Assembly (NCBI RefSeq): GCF_028640845.1
Contig: NC_080540.1
Coordinates: forward strand, 157,874,438 to 157,938,437
Source of the DNA: Ahaetulla prasina
Taxonomy: Eukaryota > Chordata > Lepidosauria > Squamata > Colubridae
DNA: 64,000 nucleotides
Direction: 5' to 3'
The translations under genes and the position numbers were made by a program. Shown piece after piece: positions 35,099 through 47,657 of this stretch. The notes below the pieces were generated by a model. It was not told the origin of the DNA and did not search any database. It worked only from the letters and a program-made list of their open reading frames with translations. Positions within the stretch are counted from its first letter, which is position 1, and the number at the start of each line of letters is the position of its first letter.

Positions 35099-38000
35099 AC
35101 TTTTATCTTGGAATGTCAATGGATTAAACTCACCACAAAAGAGAAGAAAGATATTTCATTATTTGAAGCAATTTAAAATGACATTGTATGTTTACAAGAA
35201 ACACATATTAGAACATTAGACCAGAAATATTTGATAAATTCGAAATTGGGAATACATTTTGTTGCATCTGCTACAGAAAAGAAGAATGGACTAGTTGTTT
35301 ATATAAAGAGTAATTTATCTGCAACATTAATTGAAGCGGATAATCAAGGAAGATATATTGCTATTGAACTTTTATTGGAAGGAGAAAATACTTTTAATAG
35401 GAGTTTATGCACCAAATCAACAACAAGAAAAATTTTATAAGTTTTACATAAAAGAATAACATCTTGGGATTATAAAACTTATATATTAATGGGTGATTGG
35501 AATGGAGTGATGGATACCCAGAAAGATAAAAGAAGTCTTAGAAATATTTCCAATCGTGTAAAACTGCCAAAGGCATTCTTTGATTTGATGGAAGATTTAG
35601 AATTGAGAGATGTATGGCGAGAACGCAATGAAAAGAGAGAGATTTTACATTTTTTTCGGACAGACATCAATCTTTTCTAGGATTGATTTCATTTTAATTA
35701 CTAATGATTTGTTTTCAGAGTGAAGAAGACAAAATTTGTTCTAGAACCTTGTCTGATCATAGCCGGTATGGATTGAGTTAGATCGGGAAAAAGAGGCCAG
35801 GAGGTCGTGGAGGATGAATGAGAACTTGTTTAAATATGAACAAAATGTAAATGAATGTAAAACTCTAATGAAGGAATTTTTTTCTTTGAACATGGATAAA
35901 GGGACACCTATAGAGATAGTTTGGGACACCAGTAAAGCTTATATGAGGGGAATTTTATTAGAGATGAATAATAAATATAGAAATAGACTGCACAAAAGGC
36001 GAAAAGAACTAGAAGAGGAAATTAAAAAGGAGGGAGCAGTTATTGGTAGGCAATCCAGGAGATAGTAAAACAAAAGAGTCAATAAATATATTAAGAGGTC
36101 AATTTAATATGTTAATGGCAGATCAGGTGGCAACTAATTTACAATATGTAAGACATAATTTGTTTAATAATTCTAATAAACCTGGAAGGTGGTTAGCATA
36201 TTTATTAAGAAAGAAACAGAAACGACGTATAATTGATAAAATAGAATATAGAGGTAAGGAAGTATATCAGCAAAATTTGATTAAAAAAGCTTTTTTAGAA
36301 TATTATACTAAGTTATATTCTAGAGATGTGATTAGTGATAAAGATATAGATAGATATTTACAGGACCACGGTATTTTAGAAATTACAGTAGATCAAAGCG
36401 AAGAGTTGAATCAATTAATTTCTTCAGAGGAAATAGTGTTTGCAATTAAGCAGCTTAAAGCGAATAAAGCACCAGGTACAGATGGCTTGACAACTACTTA
36501 TTATAAAAATTTACAAAATGAGATGATTGTACCACTTAAGGAGTTATTTAACAGAATACAAAGGGGAGGAGAAGCTCCTCCTTCATGGAGGACAGCTTTT
36601 ATTTCATTAATACCTAAAGAAGATCGAGATGGTGTTAAACCAGAGAATTATAGGCCAATATCGCTTTTAAATACTGATTATAAGATATTTGCTAAGATAC
36701 TAGCGAATAGATTGATGCCACTGATGAATCAATTAATTCATAATGACCAATCAGGATTTATTAAGGGGAGACAGATGAGATATAATATGAGACAAATTGT
36801 AAATTTACTTGAATATTTGGAAGGAAACAGCCAGGTTTCAGCAGCATTCCTCTTTTTGGATGCGAAAAAGCTTTTGATAGATTGGATTGGCAGTTTTGTT
36901 TAAAGTAATAGAAGAAATGCAATTTGGGGATTATTTTATTCAAGCAATTAAGGCTATATATCAAAAGCAAACAGCTCAAATAATAGTAAATGGTGGATTA
37001 ACAGAATCTTTCAAGATTGAGAAAGGGACTAGACAAGGATGTCCCTTGTCACCATTATTATTCATTCTAACTTTGGAAATATTATTGAGTAAGATACGTG
37101 GTTTAGATCGAATAAAAGGAATTAGAATTAAAAATCAAGATTATAAATTAAGAGCGTTTGCAGATGATTTGGTTGTTTCTTTATCTCAACCAATACATTC
37201 AGCTGTATATTTGATGGAGACAATTGATCAGTATAGTAAGGTATCTGGGTTTAAAGTGAATCAACAGAAGACAAAATGATAATTAAAAATATGAATACAC
37301 ATCAGAGGAAGAATTAGAAAGAATAACTGGATATGAAGTAGTTAAAAAGGTTAAATACTTAGGAGTATACATTACAGCATCGAATGTAAAATTATATAAA
37401 AACAATTATGAGGTATTGTGGGGAAAAGTAATTAAAGAAATGGAGAAATGGAAGAAGTTACAATTATCATTGTTGGGAAGAGTGGCAGATATAAAATGAA
37501 TGTTTTGCCTAGATTTTTATTTTGTTTCAAATGATTCCAATTTTGAAGAAAGATGCAAATTTACAAGAATGGCAAAAGGATTAATAAATTTGTATGGAAG
37601 GGTAAAAAACCGAGGATAAAGTTAAAAATAATGCAAGACGTTAGGGAAAGAGGGGGTTTAAAAATGCCTAATTTGAAATTGTACTATGATGCAGTTGTTT
37701 TAACTTTAATTTCTGATTGGATTAATTTAACAGAGGAAAGGATTTTGAATATAGAAGGTTATGGTTTGTTATATGGATGGCACGCATATGTAATATATGA
37801 CAAGAAAATTGATAAGACATTTAAGAATAATATGGTCAGAAGTGCGTTGTTGAGGATTTGGAAAAAATATCAATATAAGTTAGATGGAAAGATACCAATA
37901 TGGACCATCCCCAGACATATGATAGAGAATATAATATATTACAAAAATGGAAGTTATCACTTACAAAGAGCTTTTGACTATGGAAAAGGGGAATTACAGT

Positions 38001-38803
38001 TGAAATCTAGGGAGAAATTGAGGATGAAGGAAGAGATTATACATGGTTCCAGTATGGACAATTGCAATCTAGATGGAAAATAGATCAGAAAATTGGTATA
38101 AGGCAAAGTGATGATAATCTGGTAAAACAAATAAAAGATCAAGGTCAACAGCATATAAAGAGATTATATAATGTATTGGTTGAAATTGATTCAGAAATGG
38201 AGTTGGTTAAAGATTGTATGGTAAAATGGGCACAAAATTTTCAACAACCTATAATGTTAGAAACATGGGAAAAAATTTGGGTGAGGAATGTTAAATTCAC
38301 AAAATTTAAGAGAAAATTTTTATAAAATGTTTTATAGATGGCATTTAGATCCTAAAAAACTGTCATGTATGTATCCAAATGTGAAAGCAAAATGTTGGAG
38401 ATGTGATTGTGAGGATGCTACCTATTATCATATATGGTGGACTTGCAAAAAAGTTAAAGCCTTTTGGATTAAAATATGGTGGATTATGCAGAACATTTTG
38501 AAAAAGATCAAGTTTGTTCCACAGTTCTTTTTATTAGGAATAATCTCAGATTGCACTGTTATAGAGACAAAACTGATTCTGAATTTAATAACTGCTGCAA
38601 GATTATTGATTGCACAATATTGGAAGAAAGAAGACTTACCTACAATTGGAGAATGGATTAGTAAAGTATCAAATTTAGCAGAAATGGCAGAATGGCAAAA
38701 ATTTCTGCCTACTTTTCTTGTACACAAGAAAAATATATATTGGAATGGAGGAAGTGGATTGATTATATTCAAAATAAGTATCAGATTAAAAAATATCAAT
38801 TAG
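35088..38803 (+). pseudogene. L1 ORF2 (endonuclease-reverse transcriptase), frameshifted
   Basis: Starts MAIRLLSWNVNGLNSPQKRR, the L1 endonuclease N-terminus, with LQETHIRTLD. RT motifs NKAPGTDGL, ISLIPKEDRDG, NYRPISLLN and FADDLVV (about 37155-37175) are present. The Cys-rich C-terminus (KCWRCDCEDATYYHIWWTCK) lies at about 38390-38450. At least five frame changes break it (about 35180, 35690, 36060, 36870 and 37280). It overlaps the ORF1 stop by 11 nt (ATGGCAATTAG), an unusual tight ORF1/ORF2 coupling. Confidence 0.88.
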
Positions 38804-39425
38804 TTTTTGAGTGAAGTTAGGAATTATTATGTATTAGTTTAAGAAAGAAGGGAATTGATAGTGTGATGGTGTGAAATGGAATATGTTTTATGTTATATTT
38901 TAGATTATGTTTGTTAGTTACAATACCCTGTATTCTGTTCTGGGAAGTCTCGGGGAAGGAGGCGGGAAGGGAAGACTATAAATTGATTGGTTGCCATTGT
39001 ACAGGAATAATGGTAGAATTAAACAAGTTGGAATGGTGTAATGTCGGGACTGCTCGGCAAACACTCCCGAAGGAAAGGGTAAGGAAAGAGGAGTAAAGAA
39101 GGAAGAAAGTAGGTAGGTAGGTGGGTAGGGAGGAAAGAAGGAGGAGAAGAAAGGATAGGAGGAGGAGAAGAAGGAGATAGAGGGTTAGAAAGGATGGTAG
39201 TGAGAAGTGGGAAAGAGGAGGAAGTAGGAAAGCGAGGAGAAGGTGGTGGGGAAGTTTAAGAAGGATGAGAAGGGAAGAAAGGATTAAAGGGGGGAGTGGC
39301 AGTCGAGCAGTCCTGACTGAGTATAATTTGAGTATAGGACTGATTGTTGGTTAAGTGATTGTATTGTACACTGGTCAAATTGTGGGAAATATTATGGAAA
39401 AATAAAAAAAATTTTGCAAAGGGTT

Positions 39426-39426
<1 letters not shown>

Positions 39427-39517
<91 letters not shown>
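39427..39517. repeat. (AAT)n microsatellite
   Basis: About 30 uninterrupted AAT units between the L1 end and a CR1 fragment. Confidence 0.97.
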
Positions 39518-39714
39518 TTAATTTCTATACCGCCCTTCTCCCGAAGGACTCAGGGTGGTTGACAGCCAGATAAAATAACAATCAAATACAATACAATAAA
39601 ACCAGAATTAAAAAGCTTATTCAATTTAGCCGATAATTTAAATATAAAATACATAACATCATAAAACCCCATTAAAAATCCTAATAAAACCCGTTTTATG
39701 CCAGCCCTGCGCGG
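39518..39714 (-). mobile_element. CR1 LINE 3' UTR fragment
   Basis: TATACCGCCCTTCTCCCGAA 'ggactcagggtgg' through 'ccagccctgcgcgga'. Gene B intron 3 resumes immediately after (39715), matching gene D intron 3. Confidence 0.8.
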
Positions 39715-40290
39715 AAGAATAAATTTTGTCTGTGTATGTGTTATCCAGAAGCAGCAGGAGCAGGAATCATAAAGGTAACCAAAGCCAACACAAGACATTT
39801 GGCTGCTTGAAGTAAATCAGTAACAGCTGACCTTCATCTCCTCATTGGGAGTGAAGATGCTAACTAGCCAAGTTATCTTCCCACAGCAGGTAGAAAATCC
39901 CATGTTTCTCCATCTTGGGATATTACAAATAAAATAACACAATAAATAACCACAGATTGGCTGACAACAACAACACTTTATTCATTTTGCTTAAAGTGAC
40001 TTTGTCATGTCACCTCATAATAGGCCAAAGTTTTGAGTTGAGAGTCCCTACCAATCGCATAGCCATTCCATTTTTGAAGCATCTTATCTTCAGCTACTCC
40101 TTGGGATGACAACCAGAGAGGACCTTTCTGTTGCTCTTCATTGTACACACACGCTGACACCTTATCTCCCACTATACCTTTTTCCCAGAATAGAGAGTTC
40201 AAATCCTCATATTTTTTCTATATAAAATATAGCATAGAAGTTACTACAGAAAGATAATCTATGGACTGATTTTTGTTTCAAATTTCTTAG

Positions 40291-40508
40291 ATCTCAAATT
40301 TATCCCCAGTCTGATGAAGACAAACAATATGGAGCTCTATTTGGTCACCAATTGCATAGAACATGCTTTGACATCTCACTATCCTCGTACCCGTTACTTG
40401 GCTGGCTGGGATGCAAAACTCCTTTACCTGCCTGCCTCTTATTTGCCAAGTGCAATAACAGATTACTTTGTAGGTATTTGTGTTTCAAAGCCAGCACAAG
40501 CCATGTAA
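40291..40508 (+). pseudogene. Gene B exon 4, open frame to stop
   Basis: Acceptor TTTCTTAG. Encodes [20 protein letters not shown] and 'YLAGWDAKLLYLP', ends KPAQAM-TAA. Intact but unreachable from the damaged exons. Confidence 0.88.
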
Positions 40509-40964
40509 ATTCTATTGCAGAAAAAGTATTACCATTGTCCAAATGAACAAACAAATTAATTTCAGTCTTAGTGAAAACTGGTAAGACAATTTCATTGATG
40601 CAAGAGTAATGTATATTTTCAGCCACGTTGTTTAAGAACTAAAAAGTCTTCAATCTTTAAAATAAAGGATCAGAAAGATTTGCAAAAAGTTATTGTTTGT
40701 TTATTCCTCTTAAAATAAGAGATTAGGAAGTCGTCTACTATACCTACTATGCTTTCATTTGGATTTCTGGATGGAGTGGGTGTTGGAATAGATGCCCTAA
40801 ATCAGGAGTCTCCAGCCTTGGCAACTTTAAGCCTGGCGGACTTCAACTCGCAGAATTCACCAACTGGTTGGGGTATTCTGGGAGTTGAAGACCAAAACTG
40901 AACTAACTAAATGACCTATGTGATTCTAGGAAGGGAGGTACCTTTGTACTAATATTCCAGACTG
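40509..40964 (+). other. Gene B 3' flank homologous to gene D 3' flank
   Basis: Matches 59460-59795 in inverted orientation; AATAAA at about 40661. A palindromic MITE (about 40803-40892) is inserted in this arm only. Confidence 0.65.
40803..40892. mobile_element. Palindromic MITE
   Basis: 'caggagtctccagccttggcaactttaagcctggcggacttcaactcgcag ... ttctgggagttgaagac', same family as 13981-14098. Confidence 0.75.
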
Positions 40965-41092
40965 TCTACATTTCCTGCGTCGGATGAGGAGAGCACATCT
41001 TTTTCCTTCTGTCTTGGCCAGTTTTTACTGAGGCACGACTGAGAGCATTTTAACAAACAGCATCTTAACACCCTGATTCACTGGCCATTGTT

Positions 41093-43250
41093 TTGGGAGA
41101 TCTAAACAAGGCAAACTTAAGGAAAGAGCTACCAAAATACTTTCAGCATGTCAATTGTCCCACCAGAGGCAAGAATACTCTAGACCATTGCTACACAACA
41201 CTAAAATATGCTTATCGGTCTTTACCATGTGCAGCTGTAGGACACTCTGATCATTGCATGATTCACCTTGTACCTGCTTACAGGCAAAGACTTAAAACCA
41301 CAAAACCAATAATTAAATCAGTGAAGACCTGAACAGAGGAGGCAAAATTAAAGCTGCAGGCATGTTTTGACTGCACTGATTGGAATATTTTTGAAGATAC
41401 CTCTGCAGACCTGGATGAACTCACAGATATTGTACCATCATATGTCAGCTTCTGTGAAGACCTATGTGTACCTACAAGGAACTTGCGAATATACAGTAAC
41501 AACAAACCTTGGTTCACACCTAAACTTAAGCAGCTACAACATTCCAAAGAGGAAGCCTACAAAAAGGTGATAAAATGCTGTACAATCAGGCCAGAAGTGC
41601 ACTAACAAGGGAGATCAGAGCAGCAAAAAGAAGCTACTCTGAAAAGCTAAAGAATCAGTTTTCAGCAAATGAACCAGCAAACTTGTGGAAAACTCTTAAA
41701 AATATCACCGGCTATGGCAAACCTCCTTCCCAGGCTGAAGGTAATCAACAACTGGCAGATGACCTGAATGAGTTTTACTGCAGGTTTGAAAGGAAACTAC
41801 AGCCACCTATCTCCACAACCCCCATCTCAGACACACCAACAACAGCCAAGCCTCCTACAACTGACCCCATTTCATTGGGTTCACAACCTCTAGTGATCAC
41901 AGAAAAGGAAGTGCAGGACCTATTTCATAGACAAAAGCCAGGAAAAGCTCCAGGCCCAGACAAGATAACTCCTTCTTGCTTAAAAGTCTGTGCTGACCAA
42001 TTGGCCCCCATCTTCACCCATATTTTCAATAAATCACTAGAGATGTGCTATGTTCCTTCTTGCTTCAAACGCTCTACCATCATCCCAGTGCCGAAGAAGC
42101 CCACCATCAAGGAACTGAATGACTACAGACCAGTTGCTTTAACATCTGTAGTCATGAAAACCTTTGAAAGGCTAGTGCTTTCCTACTTGAAAACCATCAC
42201 GGATCCGCTGTTAGACGCCTTGCAATTTGCATACCGAGCAAATAGACCAACAGATGATGCTGTTAATATGGCTCTGCACTACATCCTACAACATCTTGAG
42301 TCTCCAAAGACCTATGCAAGGGTCCTTTTTGTAGACTTTAGTTCAGCATTCAATACCATCATTCCAGACATTCTTCTAACTAAGCTAAACCAGCTACAGG
42401 TACCGGAACAGACTTGTAAGTGGATCACAAGCTTCCTAAAAAACAGAAAGCAGCAGGTGAAGCTAAGCAAGATCAAATCAAATACCTGTACAATTAGCAC
42501 AGGGCCCCCCCAAGGCTGTGTGCTCTCCCCACTTCTCTTCTCTCTGTATACCAATGACTGCATCTCCAACGATCCATCTGTTAAGCTACTGAAGTTTGCA
42601 GATGACACAACAGTGATTGGTCTCATTCGAGACAATGACGAATCCGCATATAGACGAGAGGTTGAACAACTAGCCTTGTGGTGCAACCAAAACAATCTGG
42701 AACTGAACACACTCAAAACCGTAGAAATGGTGGTAGACTTTAGGAGAAACCCTTCCATACTTCCACCTCTCACAATACTTGACAACACAGTATCAACAGT
42801 AGAAACCTTCAAATTTCTGGGTTCTATCATATCGCAAGATCTCAAATGGACAGCTAACATCAAAAACATCATTAAAAAGGACAACAAAGAATGTTCTTTC
42901 TGCGCCAACTCAGTAAGCTCAAACTGCCCAAGGAGCTGCTGATTCAGTTCTACAGAGGAATTATTGAGTCTGTCATTTGCACCTCTATAACTGTCTGGTT
43001 CGGTTCTGCAACCCAACAAGAAAAACACAGACTTCAGAGGATAATTAGAACTGCAGAAAAAATAATTGCTACCAACCTGCCTTCCATTGAGGACGTATAC
43101 TGCCTAATCAAGAAGAGGGCGTGAAAATATTTACAGACCCTCGCATCCTGGACATAAACTGTTTCAACTCCTACCCTCAAAGCGCTATAGAGCACTGCAT
43201 ACCAGAACAACTAGACACAAGAACAGTTTTTTCGAAGGCCATCACTCTGC
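41093..43250 (+). pseudogene. L2-type LINE ORF2 (endonuclease end + reverse transcriptase)
   Basis: The endonuclease C-terminal part (VGHSDHCMIHLVPAYRQ) is in one frame. A 455-codon frame (41575-42942) carries RT motifs NDYRPVALTSVVMKTFERLV, LFVDFSSAFNTI, GPPQGCVLSPLLFSLYTND and FADDTTVIGLI. A +1 shift near 42890 leads to RLQRIIRTAEKIIATNLPSI. The RT catalytic Asp residues are present. Truncated at the 5' end, so not mobile by itself. Confidence 0.88.
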
Positions 43251-43262
43251 TAAACAAATAAT

Positions 43263-46200
43263 TCCTGGCTCAGTGGCCGCGGTGTGGATTCGGCCTGGTT
43301 CCAGCTGGCGTGAATCCGCCCGCCGTCATCGGTAGGCCCGCCAGTTCCATCGGCGCCAGTTCCATCGGCGCCAGTTCCATCGGTGCTGGTTGCGCCCGGG
43401 CCTTGTGGACTGCGACGCCTGTGGCGCCCTGTATCTGGCAGTTCCACCGGTGATGGGCGTGGTGAGGCCTCGGTGGGAGAGGAGGCCGGAGCCGTGGCTG
43501 AGGTTTGTCCCCTCTTCTGGCCTGTTACATCGCATTTTACATCGCGTGTCATCAAATGGCCCCTTGTGGCCTGGCTTGTTCCATCGTATTTTCCACCTTC
43601 CCCCCCCATACCGGACTTTGGGTCACCTAAACTGGGTGGTCATGCATGTTCATCCGCGGGTCTTGGACTGGATTGGACTAGTTTGGACTGGTCTATGGAC
43701 TTTGACAGACCGATAGCCATTTCTACTTGATCAAGAGCTATTGTAGAACTGTTTTCCATAGGCTCACTATGGAGACTGCCGGCCTGTCTGTTCCTGCTTT
43801 GTCATCGTTATCTGGTTCCTGCTCCATCTGTCCTCCTACCAACTGGACAATCCGCTGGAAGATTCACCATTTTATTACTCTGGGATTTTACCATCTTAGC
43901 ATCCCTCGCCGATTCGCACTTTTCTATGCGCTACACTGTACATGAACTCTGCGCTATGAGGTGCCCCTCACCGCAGGAATGGCCCATCGCTACCAAGGGC
44001 GGCCTCAATGACGGGTCTTGGGACCCACAGAGGTGGCAGAGAAGAAAGAGCCTTTGGGGTTTTAGACAGGGTATTTTAAGGGGTGGAGGGTTAGGGCGGT
44101 GATGGGGGTAGCTGCCGTCGAGGGAAACCAGTTCCAGCGCATGCTCGTGGCGACTATCAAATGGGTTCGGAGGTTATGGGGGGAGGTGTTCCTTTGTGAG
44201 GGTGAGTCCATCTGCACGGTAAGTGGAGGGGCAGATATGGCGGAAGGGGGATCGACGATAGGGGTCACGCTCGATGTATGCAGGCGATCGCGTGCCCCGA
44301 TCCTGACTTTTCCTGCCCCCGGATGGTCAAGACCTCAGAGCCTGGGCCTTCGCCTGATGTTATGCAACGCACGGTCCGTGGTTAACAAGGCCCCTAATAC
44401 ATGATCTGATTCAGGGGTGCGGATATTACAGGCGCACGGAGACCTGGTTGGGCACTGAAGGGGTGTGCCCTGGTTGAGAGATGTGCCCACCGGGTTTCCG
44501 GCATTCCATCAGCCGAGGGCCCAGGGTAGGTGAGGGTGGCGTTGTTATTAAAGAGAGTCTAGAGCCGAGGGAGACCACTGTACCTCAGATTGCCGGGTGT
44601 GAATCCTCTTGTGAGGTGGGGTCATAGATGTCAGATGGGACTGGCTCCTTGCTGCGTGACAGCTGCCTGCCCGAGCTCCTGGAGGTGCTTGCGGGTGAGG
44701 AGACCCCAGACTTTTAGTCATGGGGACTTTAACTGCCATCTGCCGTCGTCACATAGTAGCTCGGGAGTTCTTGGCTTCCATGACGGCCTTGGACCTGACT
44801 CAAGTAGTGGATGGCCCCACTCACATCGGGGAGGCACACTGGACCTGATTTTGTCTCTGGTCAGTGGTTGAGGATCTGGACTTAAAGGAGATATAGTCAG
44901 AACCTTTGTCATGGTCAGATCACTCTCTCCTTCGCCTGGACTTTCTGACCGCCACCCAACACCGCAGGGAGACGGAACCATTACGGTGGTACCGCCCCAG
45001 GCGCCTGATGGACCCAGAGAGGTTCCGGACGGAGCTTGGGCCACTTCCTGAGGGTCTGGCTCACGGCACGGCAGAGGAACTAGCTGCAGCCTGGGAACGG
45101 GCTGCGGCTGGGGCTTTAGACCGCGTCGTGCCTCTGCGGCCTCTGACCCGGCGCAGATCCCAACCGGCTCCTTGGTTCTCCGAGGAGCTGAGGGGGATGA
45201 AACGCCGGAGAAGACGCCTAGAAGGTTCTTGGAGGTCCAGCCGCCCAGAGGTTGATCGACACTAGTTAGATCCTATACTAGACCTACCTAGTGGCACTGA
45301 GGGAAGCGAGGCGCTCACGCCTCCTCATTGCGCCGGCAGATAACCGCCCAGCTGCCCTGTTTGGGTGACCCGCCCCTCCTTCACCAGGGGAGGGATGACC
45401 TGCAGGGACGTGCTGAGGAGTTTAACGGATATCTATACGATAAAATCGTTCAGCTGAGGGACGGTCTAGACCAAGATTGTGGCGATTCGGACGGGGCATC
45501 TGAGGGCGGTCTTGGTGATGTTGTCTGGGATGAGTTTGACCCTGTGACTCCCGAGGACATGGACAGGTTGCTGGGTAGATTGAATGCCACCACGTGTTTA
45601 CTGGACCCGTGCCCCTCCTGGCTGGTGCTGGCCACTCAGGAGGTGACACGAGGCTGGCTCCAGTGGGTTACGAGCTTCCTTGTTGGAGGAGTCTTTCCGG
45701 CCGCCTTGAAAGAGGCGGTGGTGAGGCCCCTCCTCAAGAAGCCTTCCTGACCGGGCTGTTTTAGGTAATTACCGTCCGGTCTCCAACCTTTGCTTCGCGG
45801 CGAAGGTTGTAGAGAGTATGGTGGCATATCAGTTTCCCCTGCACCTGGAGGAAACTGTCTATCTGGACCCGTTCCAGTCCGGCTTCCGACCCGGTTACAG
45901 CACTGAGACGGCTTTGGTCGCATCGGTGGATGATCTCTGAAGGGCCAGGGATAGGGGTTGTTCCTCTGCCCTGGTCCTCTCAGCGGCTTTCGATACCATC
46001 GACCATGGTATCCTGCTGCTGTTGAGGGATTGGGAGTGAGGCACCGTTTATCGGTGGTTCTCCTCCATCTCTCCGACCGGTCGCAGACGGTGAAGACGGG
46101 GCAGAGGTCGACCCGGGCGCCTCACTTGTGGGTGCCGCAGGGGTCATTCTCGCCTTCTGTTCAACATCTATATGAAGCCGCTGGGTGAGATCATCAGTGG

Positions 46201-47185
46201 CTTCGTGTGAGGTACCAGCTGTACGCTGATGACACCCAGCTGTATTTTCCACACCGGCCACCCCAATGAAGCTATCAAGTGCTGTCCCGGTGTTTGGAAG
46301 CCGTACGGGTCTGGATGGGGAGAAACAGGCTCAAGCTCAAGGCTATGGATGCCGGCATCCCGGTACAGTCAGCTGAGTCCACGGCTGAAGCAGTCATTAG
46401 CCCCGATGGAGAGTGCGCAACTTGGGTGTTCTCCTGGATGAACGGCTGTCTTTGAAGACCACCTCCAGGAGAGCTTTCCACCAGTTCGCCTGGTGCGCCA
46501 GTTAGGGATGCCTTGTGCACAGTCACACACCCTTGTGACGCTCGTCTGGACTACTGCAATGCTCTCTATGGGGCTCCTTGAGGGGCATCCGGAGGCTACA
46601 GTTAGTCCAGAATGCAGCTGCGTGGGTGATAGAGGGCCTCGTGGCTCCCAGTGACACCTATCCTGCGCAGGCTGCACTGGCTACCTGTGGCCTTCCGCTT
46701 CAAGGTGTTGGTGAACGTCTTCAAAGCGCTCTATGGCATAGGGCCGGGCTATTTACGGGACCACCTGCTGCTGCAGAATACCTCTCACCGACCGTGCGCT
46801 CACAGAGAGGGACTCCTCAGGGTGCCATCGGCGCGACAGTGTCGTCTGGCGGCGCCCAGGAAGGAGCTTTCTCTGTGGGGCTCCGCCCTCTGGGCGAACT
46901 TCCCCAGGACTCCGTCAACTTCTGGACCTCCGAACCTTTCGCCGCGAGCTTAAAACTCACTTATTCATCTGCGCTGGACTGGGTTAGTTTTTAAATCTAT
47001 GGGTTTTTAATGGGTTTTTATCCTAAATTTTTAACTTTAGCCAATTTAATAAGTTTTTTAATTGTATTTTAATTGTATTTATAGTGTATTGTGTATTTTT
47101 TATCTGGCTGTGAACCGCCCTGAGTCCTTCGGGAGAAGGGCGGTATAAAAATTTAAATAATAAATTTAAATAATAATAAAATAAA
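43263..47185 (+). mobile_element. CR1 LINE, nearly full length, heavily frameshifted, nested in the L2
   Basis: A GC-rich 5' region (four 15-bp CCAGTTCCATCGGCG-like repeats at 43338-43390) is followed by an endonuclease remnant (LMLCNARSVVNKA at about 44357) and RT remnants (NYRPVSNLCF, DPFQSGFRPGYSTETAL, LSAAFDTIDHG and QLYADDTQLYF). The C-terminus ([17 protein letters not shown]) and the 3' end 'cgccctgagtccttcgggagaagggcggtataaaaat' plus AAT/ATAA units follow. Confidence 0.87.
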
Positions 47186-47199
47186 CTTGTTGCTGGCAA

Positions 47200-47421
47200 T
47201 CCTTATGATTTATATTGATATACTGACCAGCAATTGTGTTGTAAATGTTGTACCTTGATGAACGTATCTTTTCTTTTGTGTACACTGAGAGCATATGGAC
47301 CAATACAAATTCCTTGTGTGTCCAATCACACTTGGCCAATAAAAAAATTCTATTCTCTATTCTATTCTATTCTATTCTATTCTATTCTATTCTATTCTAT
47401 TCTATTCTATTCTATTCTATT
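47200..47421 (+). mobile_element. CR1/L3-type 3' end with (ATTCT)n tail
   Basis: 'ttttgtgtacactgagagcatatgg ... ttccttgtgtgtccaatcacacttggccaataaaaa', then about 15 ATTCT units (47341-47421). Reverse orientation of the AATAG-associated copies. Confidence 0.88.
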
Positions 47422-47426
47422 CTCAG

Positions 47427-47657
47427 TGGTGAAATCCAATTTTTTTTACTACCGGTTCTGTGGGTGTGGCTTGGTGGGCTTGGCAGGGGAAGGATTCTGC
47501 AAAATCTCCATTCCCACCCCAATCCTGGGGGAAGGATATTGCAAAATCTTCATTCCCACCCAACCAGAGGTGGTATTTGCCAGTTCTCCAAACTACTCAA
47601 AATTTCCGCTACCAGTTCTCCAGAACCTGTCAGAACTTGCTGGATTTCACCCCTGCT
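47427..47657. mobile_element. hAT MITE (family of 15699)
   Basis: CAGTGGTGAAATCCAATTTT start, 'tactaccggttctgtgggtgtggcttgg', end GGATTTCACCCCTG. No clean target repeat because it sits at the end of the microsatellite. Confidence 0.75.

Larger units (their letters stand above)
32967..39417 (+). mobile_element. L1 LINE, near full length, several frameshifts
   Basis: Begins AACTTCCTGGTTGGCTCCG, the same start as the ORF1-only elements. Two roughly 320-bp promoter-like 5' repeats (33260-33900) precede ORF1 (33908-35098), which overlaps ORF2 (35088-38803). A polypurine 3' UTR (39060-39290) and an A-rich end at about 39400 follow. It inserted into the end of gene B exon 3. Confidence 0.88.
31353..40508 (+). 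pseudogene. SDR9C (RDH16/HSD17B6-like) gene B, broken by two retrotransposon insertions
   Basis: Three of four family exons remain: exon 2 (31353-31611), exon 3 (32813-32966) and exon 4 (40291-40508). No exon 1 is visible upstream. In exon 2 the active-site YCLSK and VVNLSS are present, but the cofactor-side NNAG reads NNTS. The exon 2 end is interrupted by a CR1-type/AATAG insertion that brings an in-frame TAG at once and pushes the old donor to 31753. An L1 starts four bases before the end of exon 3 and removes that donor too. IIEPG reads IIELG. Exon 4 is open to its TAA (ends KPAQAM). All this points to a non-functional copy. It is the inverted paralogue of gene D. Confidence 0.88.

Noticed and set aside
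39359..39562. Open frame with about 30 Asn in a row
   Set aside because: It is the AAT microsatellite read as codons.
42312..43028. 238-codon minus-strand frame
   Set aside because: It is antisense to the L2 reverse transcriptase, whose motifs are clear on the plus strand.
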